A DNA stretch of 64,000 bases from Acuticoccus sp039034015 (GTDB lineage Bacteria; Pseudomonadota; Alphaproteobacteria; Rhizobiales; Amorphaceae). Made by a program: the position numbers and the translations under genes. The stretch spans positions 62,001 through 126,000 of the forward strand of contig JBCCBM010000010.1 of assembly GCA_039034015.1 (NCBI GenBank), in the 5' to 3' direction. The notes beneath the pieces are model-generated. The model was not told the origin of the DNA. It searched no databases and saw nothing but the letters and a program-made list of their open reading frames with translations. How positions within the stretch are numbered: position 1 is the first letter of the stretch; each line of letters opens with the position of its first letter. Positions 1 through 6,982 of this stretch are shown here, piece by piece.

Positions 1-4
1 AACC

Positions 5-904
5 ATGATTAACAATGCTTCGGCGCTGTCGGCACTGCGCACGCTGGAATCGATCAACAACCAGATCAACACAACAAACCAGCGCATCTCTTCCGGGCGG
101 AGCATCGGATCCGCGGCGGACGGACCATCCCAATGGTCCATCGCAACACGCATCGAGAGCGAGAACGCCACCCTAAGCCCCGTGCGCGACGCGCTCTCCA
201 TCGGGCGCGCCACCATGGACGTCACCACAACGGGCCTCTCCGCGGTCAACACCGCGCTGCAAGACATGCGCAACCTTCTGGTGTCCGCACGCCAGCTGGG
301 CGCCGACCGCGCCTCCATTCAAAATGAAATCGCAGGCCTCCTCACAGGCATGCAGTCAACCGCGCAAAGCTCTGTTCTGAACGGCGAGAACTATTTGGCC
401 ATCGCCGACAGCGCGACCGAAAACATGACAAAATCGGTGCTCAGCAACGTCTCAGGCTCCGGGGCAAACCTTTCAGTCTCGACAATTGATCTTAACATCA
501 CCGACGTCATCCTGACGGACGCGGCCGCCGGCACAGGCATTTTGGATCAAACCCGCACCGTTGGCGGGCAAACCACTTCGGTGCTCAACATTGATGTGTC
601 CGGCATTGCCGATGGCGATGTGGCCGACATTGACGATCTCATCGGCATTGTCGACGCGGCCATCACTGAGGTGATCAGCGCAGAGGCCAGGCTCGGAGCC
701 GCCATCTCACAAATCGACAGTGCGGACAACTTCTTGTCGTCCCTCTCCACCGCCTACAGCAACGCGTCCGGCGGCCTTGTGAACGCAAACCTTGAGGAGG
801 AATCGGCCCGCCTCCAAGCGCTCCAAACCCAGCAGCAGCTGGCGATCGAATCGCTCGCCATCGCCAACGAGACGAGCGCCAGCATTCTCACGCTCTTCCG
901 CTAA
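5..904 (+). CDS. Flagellin (short form)
   Basis: Structural subunit of the flagellar filament, exported by the flagellar type III apparatus. The 299-residue product has the conserved flagellin N-terminus (coiled-coil region with SSGRSIGSAADGPSQWSIAT near residues 28-47) and C-terminus (LQTQQQLAIESLAIANETSA, ending ILTLFR). The middle is short, so only the D0/D1 core and little of the variable outer domain is present. The ATG lies four bases from the window edge, so the ribosome binding site cannot be seen. The start is inferred because the N-terminus aligns with normal flagellin ends. A hairpin terminator follows directly. The second flagellin at 1894-2814 has the same design but a clearly different sequence. 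Confidence 0.93.
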   Translation: MINNASALSALRTLESINNQINTTNQRISSGRSIGSAADGPSQWSIATRIESENATLSPVRDALSIGRATMDVTTTGLSAVNTALQDMRNLLVSARQLGADRASIQNEIAGLLTGMQSTAQSSVLNGENYLAIADSATENMTKSVLSNVSGSGANLSVSTIDLNITDVILTDAAAGTGILDQTRTVGGQTTSVLNIDVSGIADGDVADIDDLIGIVDAAITEVISAEARLGAAISQIDSADNFLSSLSTAYSNASGGLVNANLEEESARLQALQTQQQLAIESLAIANETSASILTLFR

Positions 905-923
905 TCCGAGCGCCAGACGAGAC

Positions 924-945
924 AAGGCCCGCTTCGGCGGGCCTT
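924..945. terminator. Hairpin terminator between convergent genes
   Basis: AAGGCCCGC-TTCG-GCGGGCCTT forms a 9-bp stem with a UUCG-type tetraloop, starting 20 bases after the flagellin stop. It overlaps the stop codon of the convergent gene, so it could end transcription from both sides. Confidence 0.75.
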
Positions 946-1588
946 ATTCGTTTGGGGCACTGCCAAGCATCAACATGCGCGGCCCTCGGCACTCGGGCGG
1001 CAACTGATCGGGCCCCTCCACCCGGATCAACAAGCAATATTCTGGGATGACGATCCCGGATTGGGGCGGTGCCAACGGCGGATTGAGCGGCTTGATCCCC
1101 AAAAGGTCCACGCTGCCAAGGTTGAGCGGCGCGCGGAGCAAAACGCCGCCACTGTCGCCCAGCGCCACCTGGCTTGAGCCGAGCACACGCTCGATGATGC
1201 CACCATTGGTGTGCGCGGCCACATCCTTCGGCGCTTTCAAAATGATGCCGCCATTGCCGTGGGCAATGCTCGGCCAGGGCGGCGCCTGGACCTCTGCGCC
1301 AAACGCATCGGTCATGCAGCGGCCGCCGGCGCACACCGTCGCCTCCGCCTTTGCGGCCGATGCGTGAAGGTCGGCAAGCGCCGCACACCCCTCCACCGAG
1401 TGGCCGGGGCACCCTTTGACACACACAGCATCTGGCCGGGTGCAGGCAAAAAATCTCGCGATCACCGCGCAATCGGCCTCGTTGCCATCGCAAACCTTGC
1501 CAATGGTTGGCACCGTGAACGAGGGCGTCTGCGCGACCGCGGGCCCTGCGGCACACACCGCAAGCATCAAAAACAATCGAAAAATCAT
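944..1588 (-). CDS. Secreted cysteine-containing protein of unknown function
   Basis: I do not recognise a family. The 214-residue product begins with a clear signal peptide (MIFRLFLMLAVCAAGPAVAQ, cleavage after AVAQ at residue 20), so it should be exported. The mature part has cysteines grouped in the first 75 residues (CDGNEADC, CTRPDAVCVKGC) and two more near the C-terminus, compatible with disulphides. A repeated NGGII motif occurs near residues 113 and 131, and the centre is Gly/Leu/Pro-rich. It lies between two flagellin genes on the opposite strand, sharing its terminator with the first and facing away from the second. Nothing visible ties it to motility beyond this position. Confidence 0.75.
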   Translation of the reverse strand: MIFRLFLMLAVCAAGPAVAQTPSFTVPTIGKVCDGNEADCAVIARFFACTRPDAVCVKGCPGHSVEGCAALADLHASAAKAEATVCAGGRCMTDAFGAEVQAPPWPSIAHGNGGIILKAPKDVAAHTNGGIIERVLGSSQVALGDSGGVLLRAPLNLGSVDLLGIKPLNPPLAPPQSGIVIPEYCLLIRVEGPDQLPPECRGPRMLMLGSAPNE

Positions 1589-1893
1589 TGGGCTATCCTC
1601 AAAAAATGGGCCGAACCGCGGCAGCGCATCAAAACCTGCGGCCGCGGGTCATCGCACCAGGCCGGTGCAGCCGTGTCAACGCACGGTTGCCCCATCGCAT
1701 TTCGCGATGGCTGGTATGGCGTGTCAGCCTCGCAAAAGCTGTCATCGCTATATGGCATGTCATCGCGCAGGTTGGTTGGGCAAACGCCCTCGCTCCGATG
1801 AGAAGGGGCAGCCAAAGGCATGAGGCCGCTCCTCGCGCAGAGCCGACCAATCGGCATGTCTTTCACCAGTCTTGTCGTGAAGGAGAAAGACAA
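1589..1893. other. Divergent intergenic region upstream of flagellin 2
   Basis: This 305-base stretch separates the secreted-protein gene (leftward) from flagellin 2 (rightward) and must hold both promoters. A perfect 7-bp hairpin (CCATCGC-ATTTC-GCGATGG, 1692-1710) lies in the probable flagellin leader. The flagellin ribosome binding site AAGGAG is at 1880-1885. I could not identify a flagellar sigma promoter or a CtrA box. An open frame continues upstream of the flagellin start but does not look coding. Confidence 0.5.
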
Positions 1894-2814
1894 GTGACGA
1901 GCCTACTGACGAACGTCTCCGCCATGGTCGCGCTCCAGACTCTTTCGATGATCTCGAAAGATCTGAACGAGACCAACAACCGGGTGTCCACCGGCCTTCG
2001 CATCCGCGAAGCCCAGGACAGCGCCGCCTACTGGGCGATCGCAACCACCACCGATTCCGACAATGGCGCGCTCAAAGCCGTGCGCGATGCCATCTCGCTC
2101 GGCCGCTCCGTGCTTGATGTGGCCTACAATGGCCTGGAATCGGTGCGCGAAAGCCTCGATAAAATGAAGCAGCTCGCCGTCTCCGCGCGGCAGCCGGGCG
2201 TCGTGCGCGCCAACATCCAGGCCGAGATTGCCGGCCTCCAGGCCGACATGGCCAACAAGGCGGGCGCCGCCGTCATCAACGAGCAAAACTTCCTGTCCGT
2301 GGACACGGGCGCGGCCGGCTTCAACGCCACAAAGTCCATCGTCGCCTCGTTTGAGCGGCAGGGCGGCGCGGTGGCCGTGTCGACCATCGACATCGATATC
2401 ACCAACGTCATCCTCTATGACGCCAACGCCACCCCCACCGGCATCAACGACCAGGCGCGCACCGTGGGCGGCACAACGGTTGCCATTGAAGACATCGACA
2501 TTGGCGCACTGACCGATTCGGCCGCCGACCTCACCACACTCGATGAGACGATCTCGATCATCGACGAAGCGCTGATTGAGGTGATCACGGCGCAGAACGA
2601 GGTGGGCGTTGGCCTGTCGCGGGCCGAATCGCAGCTCACCTTCGTGGGCGCGCTGATTGATGCCAACGACCGCGCCATAGGCACGCTGGTCGATGCCGAC
2701 ATGGAAGAGGAATCCACACGGCTTCGCGCCCTGCAAACCCAGCAGCAGCTTGCCGTTCAGTCCCTCAACATTGCCAATTCGACGGCCCAGAGCATCCTCA
2801 CGCTCTTCCAGTAA
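1894..2814 (+). CDS. Flagellin (second copy)
   Basis: Flagellar filament subunit of 306 residues. The start is taken as GTG at 1894, because AAGGAG lies 8 bases upstream and the N-terminus from there (VTSLLTNVSAMVALQTLSMI) matches the usual alphaproteobacterial flagellin start. Upstream in-frame ATGs would add about 100 non-flagellin residues. AYWAIATTTDSDNGAL near residues 47-62 and the C-terminus TQQQLAVQSLNIANSTAQSI are family hallmarks. Like flagellin 1 it lacks a large variable domain. It shares the core pattern with flagellin 1 but differs at many positions, so this is an old duplication rather than a recent copy. A strong terminator follows. Confidence 0.93.
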   Translation: MTSLLTNVSAMVALQTLSMISKDLNETNNRVSTGLRIREAQDSAAYWAIATTTDSDNGALKAVRDAISLGRSVLDVAYNGLESVRESLDKMKQLAVSARQPGVVRANIQAEIAGLQADMANKAGAAVINEQNFLSVDTGAAGFNATKSIVASFERQGGAVAVSTIDIDITNVILYDANATPTGINDQARTVGGTTVAIEDIDIGALTDSAADLTTLDETISIIDEALIEVITAQNEVGVGLSRAESQLTFVGALIDANDRAIGTLVDADMEEESTRLRALQTQQQLAVQSLNIANSTAQSILTLFQ

Positions 2815-2833
2815 GCCGCCGCCAGATCTTCCC

Positions 2834-2869
2834 CGAAAGGGCCGTGTGGGACGCCACACGGCCCTTTCG
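2834..2869 (+). terminator. Strong hairpin terminator after flagellin 2
   Basis: CGAAAGGGCCGTGTGG-GACG-CCACACGGCCCTTTCG is a perfect 16-bp stem beginning 20 bases after the stop codon. Only a weak T-run (CTGTTT) follows. The inverted repeat at 2875-3139 begins 6 bases later. Confidence 0.8.
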
Positions 2870-2874
2870 CTGTT

Positions 2875-3139
2875 TAGAGCCCGTCTCTCTCATGTTGGGT
2901 CACGCGACGCCGTTTGCCCGTTCGCTGGCAAGGCGCCGCTCGAAGCGCATGGTCGGGCCACGGGCGAGAGCGACAACGCTGTCCGGGAGGCGGGCAAACG
3001 GCGCCGAAGGTGGGCTTGGGGCGCACCGTGGACGGTGTCGCGCTGCTTGCCCGTGGCACCACCACGCGCTGCGCATCGCTCCTTGCCACGGCGCGCCCCA
3101 AGCCCATCGCGCAATCCAACATGAGCGAGACGGGCTCTA
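2875..3139. repeat. 265-bp imperfect palindrome between flagellin 2 and fliF
   Basis: The two halves are imperfect reverse complements about an axis near 3007. Matching pairs keep a constant coordinate sum of 6014: TAGAGCCCG at 2875 with its complement at 3139, TGGCAAGG at 2926-2933 with CCTTGCCA at 3081-3088, GCCACGGGC at 2957-2965 with GCCCGTGGC at 3049-3057, and GTCC at 2981-2984 with GGAC at 3030-3033. The outer 24 bases are nearly identical. The central 45 bases show little pairing. The palindrome creates look-alike open frames of about 98 codons on both strands, which I take as by-products. It resembles a palindromic or miniature mobile element, or a very long RNA hairpin. The rest of the 2815-3266 gap shows only the terminator and the fliF ribosome binding site. 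Confidence 0.8.
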
Positions 3140-3266
3140 GCGCCAAGGCCCGCGCCCGCCCGGCCCGCAACGCAAGTCACAAACCAGTTTGTTGGCGCAT
3201 CGTCACTCCTGCGGGGGCCAGAGCGTCGCCCGCATGTTGCCAAACCTCAAGTCATGGGGAGGGCCG

Positions 3267-4871
3267 ATGACCGGCCGCGAACACGTCGAGCGCATGCTCA
3301 CGAACCTCAAGGATCTCGGCCCCCGTCGTCTGATGGCGCTCGGGGCAATTGCCATTGCAACGCTCGTTATCGTGGGCGTTGGGGCAACGCACCTGGCACA
3401 GCCCGAACGGGCCGTCCTCTACACCGGGCTCGACCGGGAGGATGTGACGCGCATGGGCCAGGTGCTGTCCGATGCGCAAATCGGCTTCGATGTCGCCCCT
3501 GATGGCGCATCGGTGCTCGTCAACCATGCCGACACCGCCACCGCGCGCATGCTGCTGGCCGAAAATGGCCTGCCCCGCTCGCCCAACGCCGGCTATGAGC
3601 TGTTCGACGAGATCGGCTCCTTCGGCCTCACCTCCTTCATGCAGGAGGTCACAAGGGTCCGTGCACTGGAGGGCGAGCTTGCCCGCACCATCCAAGAGAT
3701 GGCCGGCGTCTCAGCCGCGCGCGTCCACCTTGTGATGAGCGATCGTGGCTCATTCCGGCGCCAGCAACAGCCCGCCTCCGCCTCCGTCGTCATCCGCACC
3801 GATGCCTCGGGTGACGCCTCGGCCGATGCCATCCGCCACCTTGTGGCGGGCGCAATCCCGGGAATGGAAGTCGGCGGCGTTACGGTGCTGGACACCCGCG
3901 GGGCGGTGCTGGCCTCAGGCGATGCGCCAGAAAACCAGTCCTCCGGGCGCCTGGCGCGGCTCCAAACAGAGACCAACCAGTCCCTGGAAGAGCAGATCCG
4001 CAAAACGCTGGTGCCGTTCCTGGGCGTGCAAAACTTCACGGTCAGCGTAACGAGCGCGCTCAACATTGACCGTCTGCGCGAAAACGAGACCACCTACGAC
4101 CCGGAAAACGCGGTCCCGGTCTCCCGCCGGTCGGTGCGTGAGGAGCAAAGCGCCCAAAACCGCGCCCTCGATGAGCCGGTCACGGTGCAGCAAAACATCC
4201 CGCAGGAGGAGCTGCCCGCCGCGGCCGGCGCCGACAACCGGGAAGATTCCTCCCGCCGGGAAGAACTCACCAACTTCAACGTGCCCACAAAGACCACCGA
4301 GCGGGTGCGCGACGGCTTCACCATCGAGAACCTGTCGATTGCGGTCCTCATCAACCAATCGCGCCTGGCCGCCAATGCGGAAGGGGCCGACGGCGTGCCC
4401 GTCGAGGAGCAGCTTTCCGACATTGAGGCGCTGGTGCAGACCGCGGCCGGCTTCTCCGCCGACCGGGGGGACCAGCTGAAGGTCGCAACCGTGCCCTTCT
4501 CGCCGGAGCGGGATGCGCTGGAGCCGGTGCCGGCCGAAGGGTTCCTCGCCACGCTCAACCGCCAGTTCGGCACGGTTGTGAATGCGGCGATCGTCCTTGT
4601 GGTCGCGCTCCTTCTCATCTGGTTCGGCCTTCGCCCGGCCGTCACCGCCCTCACCCAGCAGCCCCGCGAGACAGAGGGCATCAACGAGCTGATCGAAGCG
4701 GCGGGTCAGGACGGCAAGACGCCCGAGGAGGAGGAAGAGAACCTCATCGAGAGCCTGAAGGCCAAGATGGGCAAAACCCCGCAAACCCGGCTCGAACAGC
4801 TGGTCGACTACGACGCGCAAAAGTCGGCCGACCTCCTGCGCCAATGGCTCTTGAATGCGGAGCGTGCCTGA
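3267..4871 (+). CDS. fliF: Flagellar M-ring protein FliF
   Basis: Forms the MS ring of the basal body in the cytoplasmic membrane, the base on which switch, rod and export gate assemble. The start is ATG 3267, with GGGGAGGG at 3256-3263. The 534-residue product has an N-terminal transmembrane helix (about residues 23-45), the periplasmic ring-building motifs (YELFDEIGSFGLTSFMQEV, AARVHLV, ASVVI), a second transmembrane helix (about 435-458) and a cytoplasmic C-terminal tail that in this family binds FliG. Length is normal. It begins a tight run of motility genes (next gene one base after its stop), following the palindromic intergenic region. Confidence 0.96.
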   Translation: MTGREHVERMLTNLKDLGPRRLMALGAIAIATLVIVGVGATHLAQPERAVLYTGLDREDVTRMGQVLSDAQIGFDVAPDGASVLVNHADTATARMLLAENGLPRSPNAGYELFDEIGSFGLTSFMQEVTRVRALEGELARTIQEMAGVSAARVHLVMSDRGSFRRQQQPASASVVIRTDASGDASADAIRHLVAGAIPGMEVGGVTVLDTRGAVLASGDAPENQSSGRLARLQTETNQSLEEQIRKTLVPFLGVQNFTVSVTSALNIDRLRENETTYDPENAVPVSRRSVREEQSAQNRALDEPVTVQQNIPQEELPAAAGADNREDSSRREELTNFNVPTKTTERVRDGFTIENLSIAVLINQSRLAANAEGADGVPVEEQLSDIEALVQTAAGFSADRGDQLKVATVPFSPERDALEPVPAEGFLATLNRQFGTVVNAAIVLVVALLLIWFGLRPAVTALTQQPRETEGINELIEAAGQDGKTPEEEEENLIESLKAKMGKTPQTRLEQLVDYDAQKSADLLRQWLLNAERA

Positions 4872-4872
4872 G

Positions 4873-5610
4873 ATGTCGCGATTGCCTGACCTCATCCCCA
4901 CCATCAAGGAGGGGGCGGGCGGCGCCCCCGCCACGCCAGGGTTTGACGCCGAAACCATCCTCAAGGCCTTCGCGCCAAAACCCCAAGAGGAGCCCGGCTT
5001 CAAAACGCCAACCAAGCCGCTCCGCCCCGCCTTCACCCTCGACAATCTTCCCAAGGCCAAGGCGGGCGCTGCGCCAAAACCCGCCGAGACCGCCGCGCCA
5101 AAGGAGCCGCCCCCCGAGGAGGCGGCGCTGGAGGCCGCGGTTGCCAAGGCCAAAGCCGAGGCGAAGGCCGCCGCCGTCGCCGAGGCCCGGGCCGACGAGG
5201 CGATGGTGATGGAGGCGTTCGCCAAAACGCTGTCAGACGACCTTGATGCGGCGATGACGTCACTGTCGGAACGCATCTGCGACAGTCTGGCCGCCGCGCT
5301 CACCCCGGTCCTCTCCGAAGCGATGGTGCAGGATGCGGTCCGCCGCTTTTCGGACCGGCTGGACAAGATCGTATCGCCGTCCGCCATTGCGCCGCCAGTG
5401 CGCGTGAAGGGGCCCGAACCCTTGATTGAAGCGCTGCGCAAGGTGCGCGGGCCCCGCGTGTCCGGCGTCAAGCTTGAGACCAGCGAACAGACCGAACTCA
5501 CCGCAGAGCTGAACGAGACGACGCTGCGGACCACCGTCGGCACCTTTGCCGCGATGCTGAAGACGTCTGCGCGCTTGTCCGACATGGGGCAAAGTCATGA
5601 CACGAAATGA
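4873..5610 (+). CDS. Unknown protein encoded between fliF and motB
   Basis: I do not recognise the 245-residue product. The start is ATG 4873, one base after the fliF stop, with GGAG at 4859-4862. An ATG at 4855 inside fliF is less likely. No signal peptide or membrane helix is seen, so it should be cytoplasmic. The first 85 residues are rich in Pro, Lys and Ala, then comes a helical Ala/Glu/Lys stretch (about 75-115) that may form a coiled coil. A compact C-terminal part contains TSLSERICDSLAAALTPVLS. Its end overlaps motB by 14 bases, so it is almost certainly co-expressed with the motor genes. A role in flagellar assembly or motor control is inferred from position only. Confidence 0.8.
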   Translation: MSRLPDLIPTIKEGAGGAPATPGFDAETILKAFAPKPQEEPGFKTPTKPLRPAFTLDNLPKAKAGAAPKPAETAAPKEPPPEEAALEAAVAKAKAEAKAAAVAEARADEAMVMEAFAKTLSDDLDAAMTSLSERICDSLAAALTPVLSEAMVQDAVRRFSDRLDKIVSPSAIAPPVRVKGPEPLIEALRKVRGPRVSGVKLETSEQTELTAELNETTLRTTVGTFAAMLKTSARLSDMGQSHDTK

Positions 5611-6982
5611 TGAAATCATCATCCTAAAGCGGCCGGACGAGCACGAAGAGAAAAAGAAGGGCGGCGTGTGGAAGATTGCCCACGCCGACTTCATGACCGC
5701 GATGATGGCATTCTTTCTCATCATGTGGCTCGTGAATGCGACGGACGAAGAGATCAAAAAGTCGATCGCGAACTATTTTAACCCGATCAACTTGGTTGCG
5801 GCGCCAACGCCCCAGCGCGGGGTGATGGAGCCGGAGGACGAGATCCCGCCCGATTCCGGCGAGGACGAGGGCCAGCCGGTGGGCGAGACACCCAACGGCG
5901 CCTCCTCCCCCGGTGATCGCGGCGCCAATGAGGGCGGCGGCAACGTGGAGGTGGGGAACGAGCGGCGCATGGCCTCGTCCGGCGCGCTGGAAGAGACCGA
6001 CAACGCCGCCTTCAACGACCCCTTTGCGACCATCGCGTCCGCCGCGGCCGACATTGACCCAGAAGACCCTGTGGCCGTCGACGCCCCCCAGTCCACCGTG
6101 GGCGTCACCGGTGCAACGCAGCAGACCGAGGATGTGCGCGACCCGTTTGACCCTGCCTATTGGCAGACGATCCCCCAGCGGCCGGCGCAGACCCTGCGCC
6201 CCGGCCGGTCCGACAGCGCCGACACCCCGCCCCCCAACGCCGTGATTGACGCCACCGCCCCCCGCCCCCGCGGGGACGACCCCGATCCTGAGGTGGCGGT
6301 CGGCGCGCCGGAGAGCGTTGCGCGCTCCACGGCCGATGTCACCGCCGCGCTCAGCGAAGGGACCGCAGACGTCAGCCGCTCGGTCGGCCCGCGCTCAACC
6401 CTTGCCGAGCAGATCCTCGCCGAGGCGGGCGAGGCCACCGCGCCGGCCCGCGCCAACGCGCCCGATGCCGCCCTCACCGATGCGGGCGCCCCGGCCGATG
6501 ATGGCGAAGACCCCTTTTCGGTCGAAGCGCGTGCCAGAGCCGCCAGCCAAGCTCTCGAAGCGGCGCTGGAGGGCGTTGCGGCGGAGGTGTCGCTCACCGC
6601 AGGCGAGCGGGCGGTGCTGGTCTCGCTCACAGATGAGAACGCGTTTTCCATGTTTCCCATCGGCTCCTCCACGCCCTCCTCCTCCGCCCAGCGTCTGTTC
6701 GAGCGGGTTGGCGGGGTGCTCGCCGGGCGGGACGGCGCCATTGTGGTGCGCGGGCACACCGATGCCCGCCCCTTCCGCTCCGGCACGTCCGACAACTGGA
6801 TGCTGTCCTTTGCCCGCGCCCACGCCACCAAGGAGGCGCTGCGCACCGGGGGCGTTGCCGAACAGCGTTTTGTGCGCGTGGAGGGCCTTGCCGACCGGGA
6901 GCCTGCCATGCGCGAGGACCCGTTTGCCGACGAAAACCGCCGCATTGAGATCCTTTACCAACCCGCCGAGGTGCAACAGTGA
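5597..6982 (+). CDS. motB: Flagellar motor stator protein MotB
   Basis: Stator subunit that couples ion flow to flagellar rotation and anchors the stator to peptidoglycan. The single membrane helix (about residues 31-47) carries the proton-accepting aspartate, Asp31 in HADFMTAMMAFFLIMW. The C-terminal OmpA-like peptidoglycan-binding domain spans about 345-455 (RGHTDARPFR, NWMLSFARA, ENRRIEILY). At 461 residues it is longer than E. coli MotB, because an acidic, Pro/Ala-rich linker of roughly 250 residues joins the two parts, a feature also known from rhizobial MotB. The partner motA is not in the window. It overlaps motC by a GTGA junction. Confidence 0.94.
   Translation: MTRNDEIIILKRPDEHEEKKKGGVWKIAHADFMTAMMAFFLIMWLVNATDEEIKKSIANYFNPINLVAAPTPQRGVMEPEDEIPPDSGEDEGQPVGETPNGASSPGDRGANEGGGNVEVGNERRMASSGALEETDNAAFNDPFATIASAAADIDPEDPVAVDAPQSTVGVTGATQQTEDVRDPFDPAYWQTIPQRPAQTLRPGRSDSADTPPPNAVIDATAPRPRGDDPDPEVAVGAPESVARSTADVTAALSEGTADVSRSVGPRSTLAEQILAEAGEATAPARANAPDAALTDAGAPADDGEDPFSVEARARAASQALEAALEGVAAEVSLTAGERAVLVSLTDENAFSMFPIGSSTPSSSAQRLFERVGGVLAGRDGAIVVRGHTDARPFRSGTSDNWMLSFARAHATKEALRTGGVAEQRFVRVEGLADREPAMREDPFADENRRIEILYQPAEVQQ

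Noticed and set aside
2844..3170. Overlapping open frames of about 98 codons on both strands with similar peptides (LEPVSLML at the start, QHERDGL at the end)
   Set aside because: They are a mechanical result of the palindrome at 2875-3139. There is no ribosome binding site or independent coding signal.
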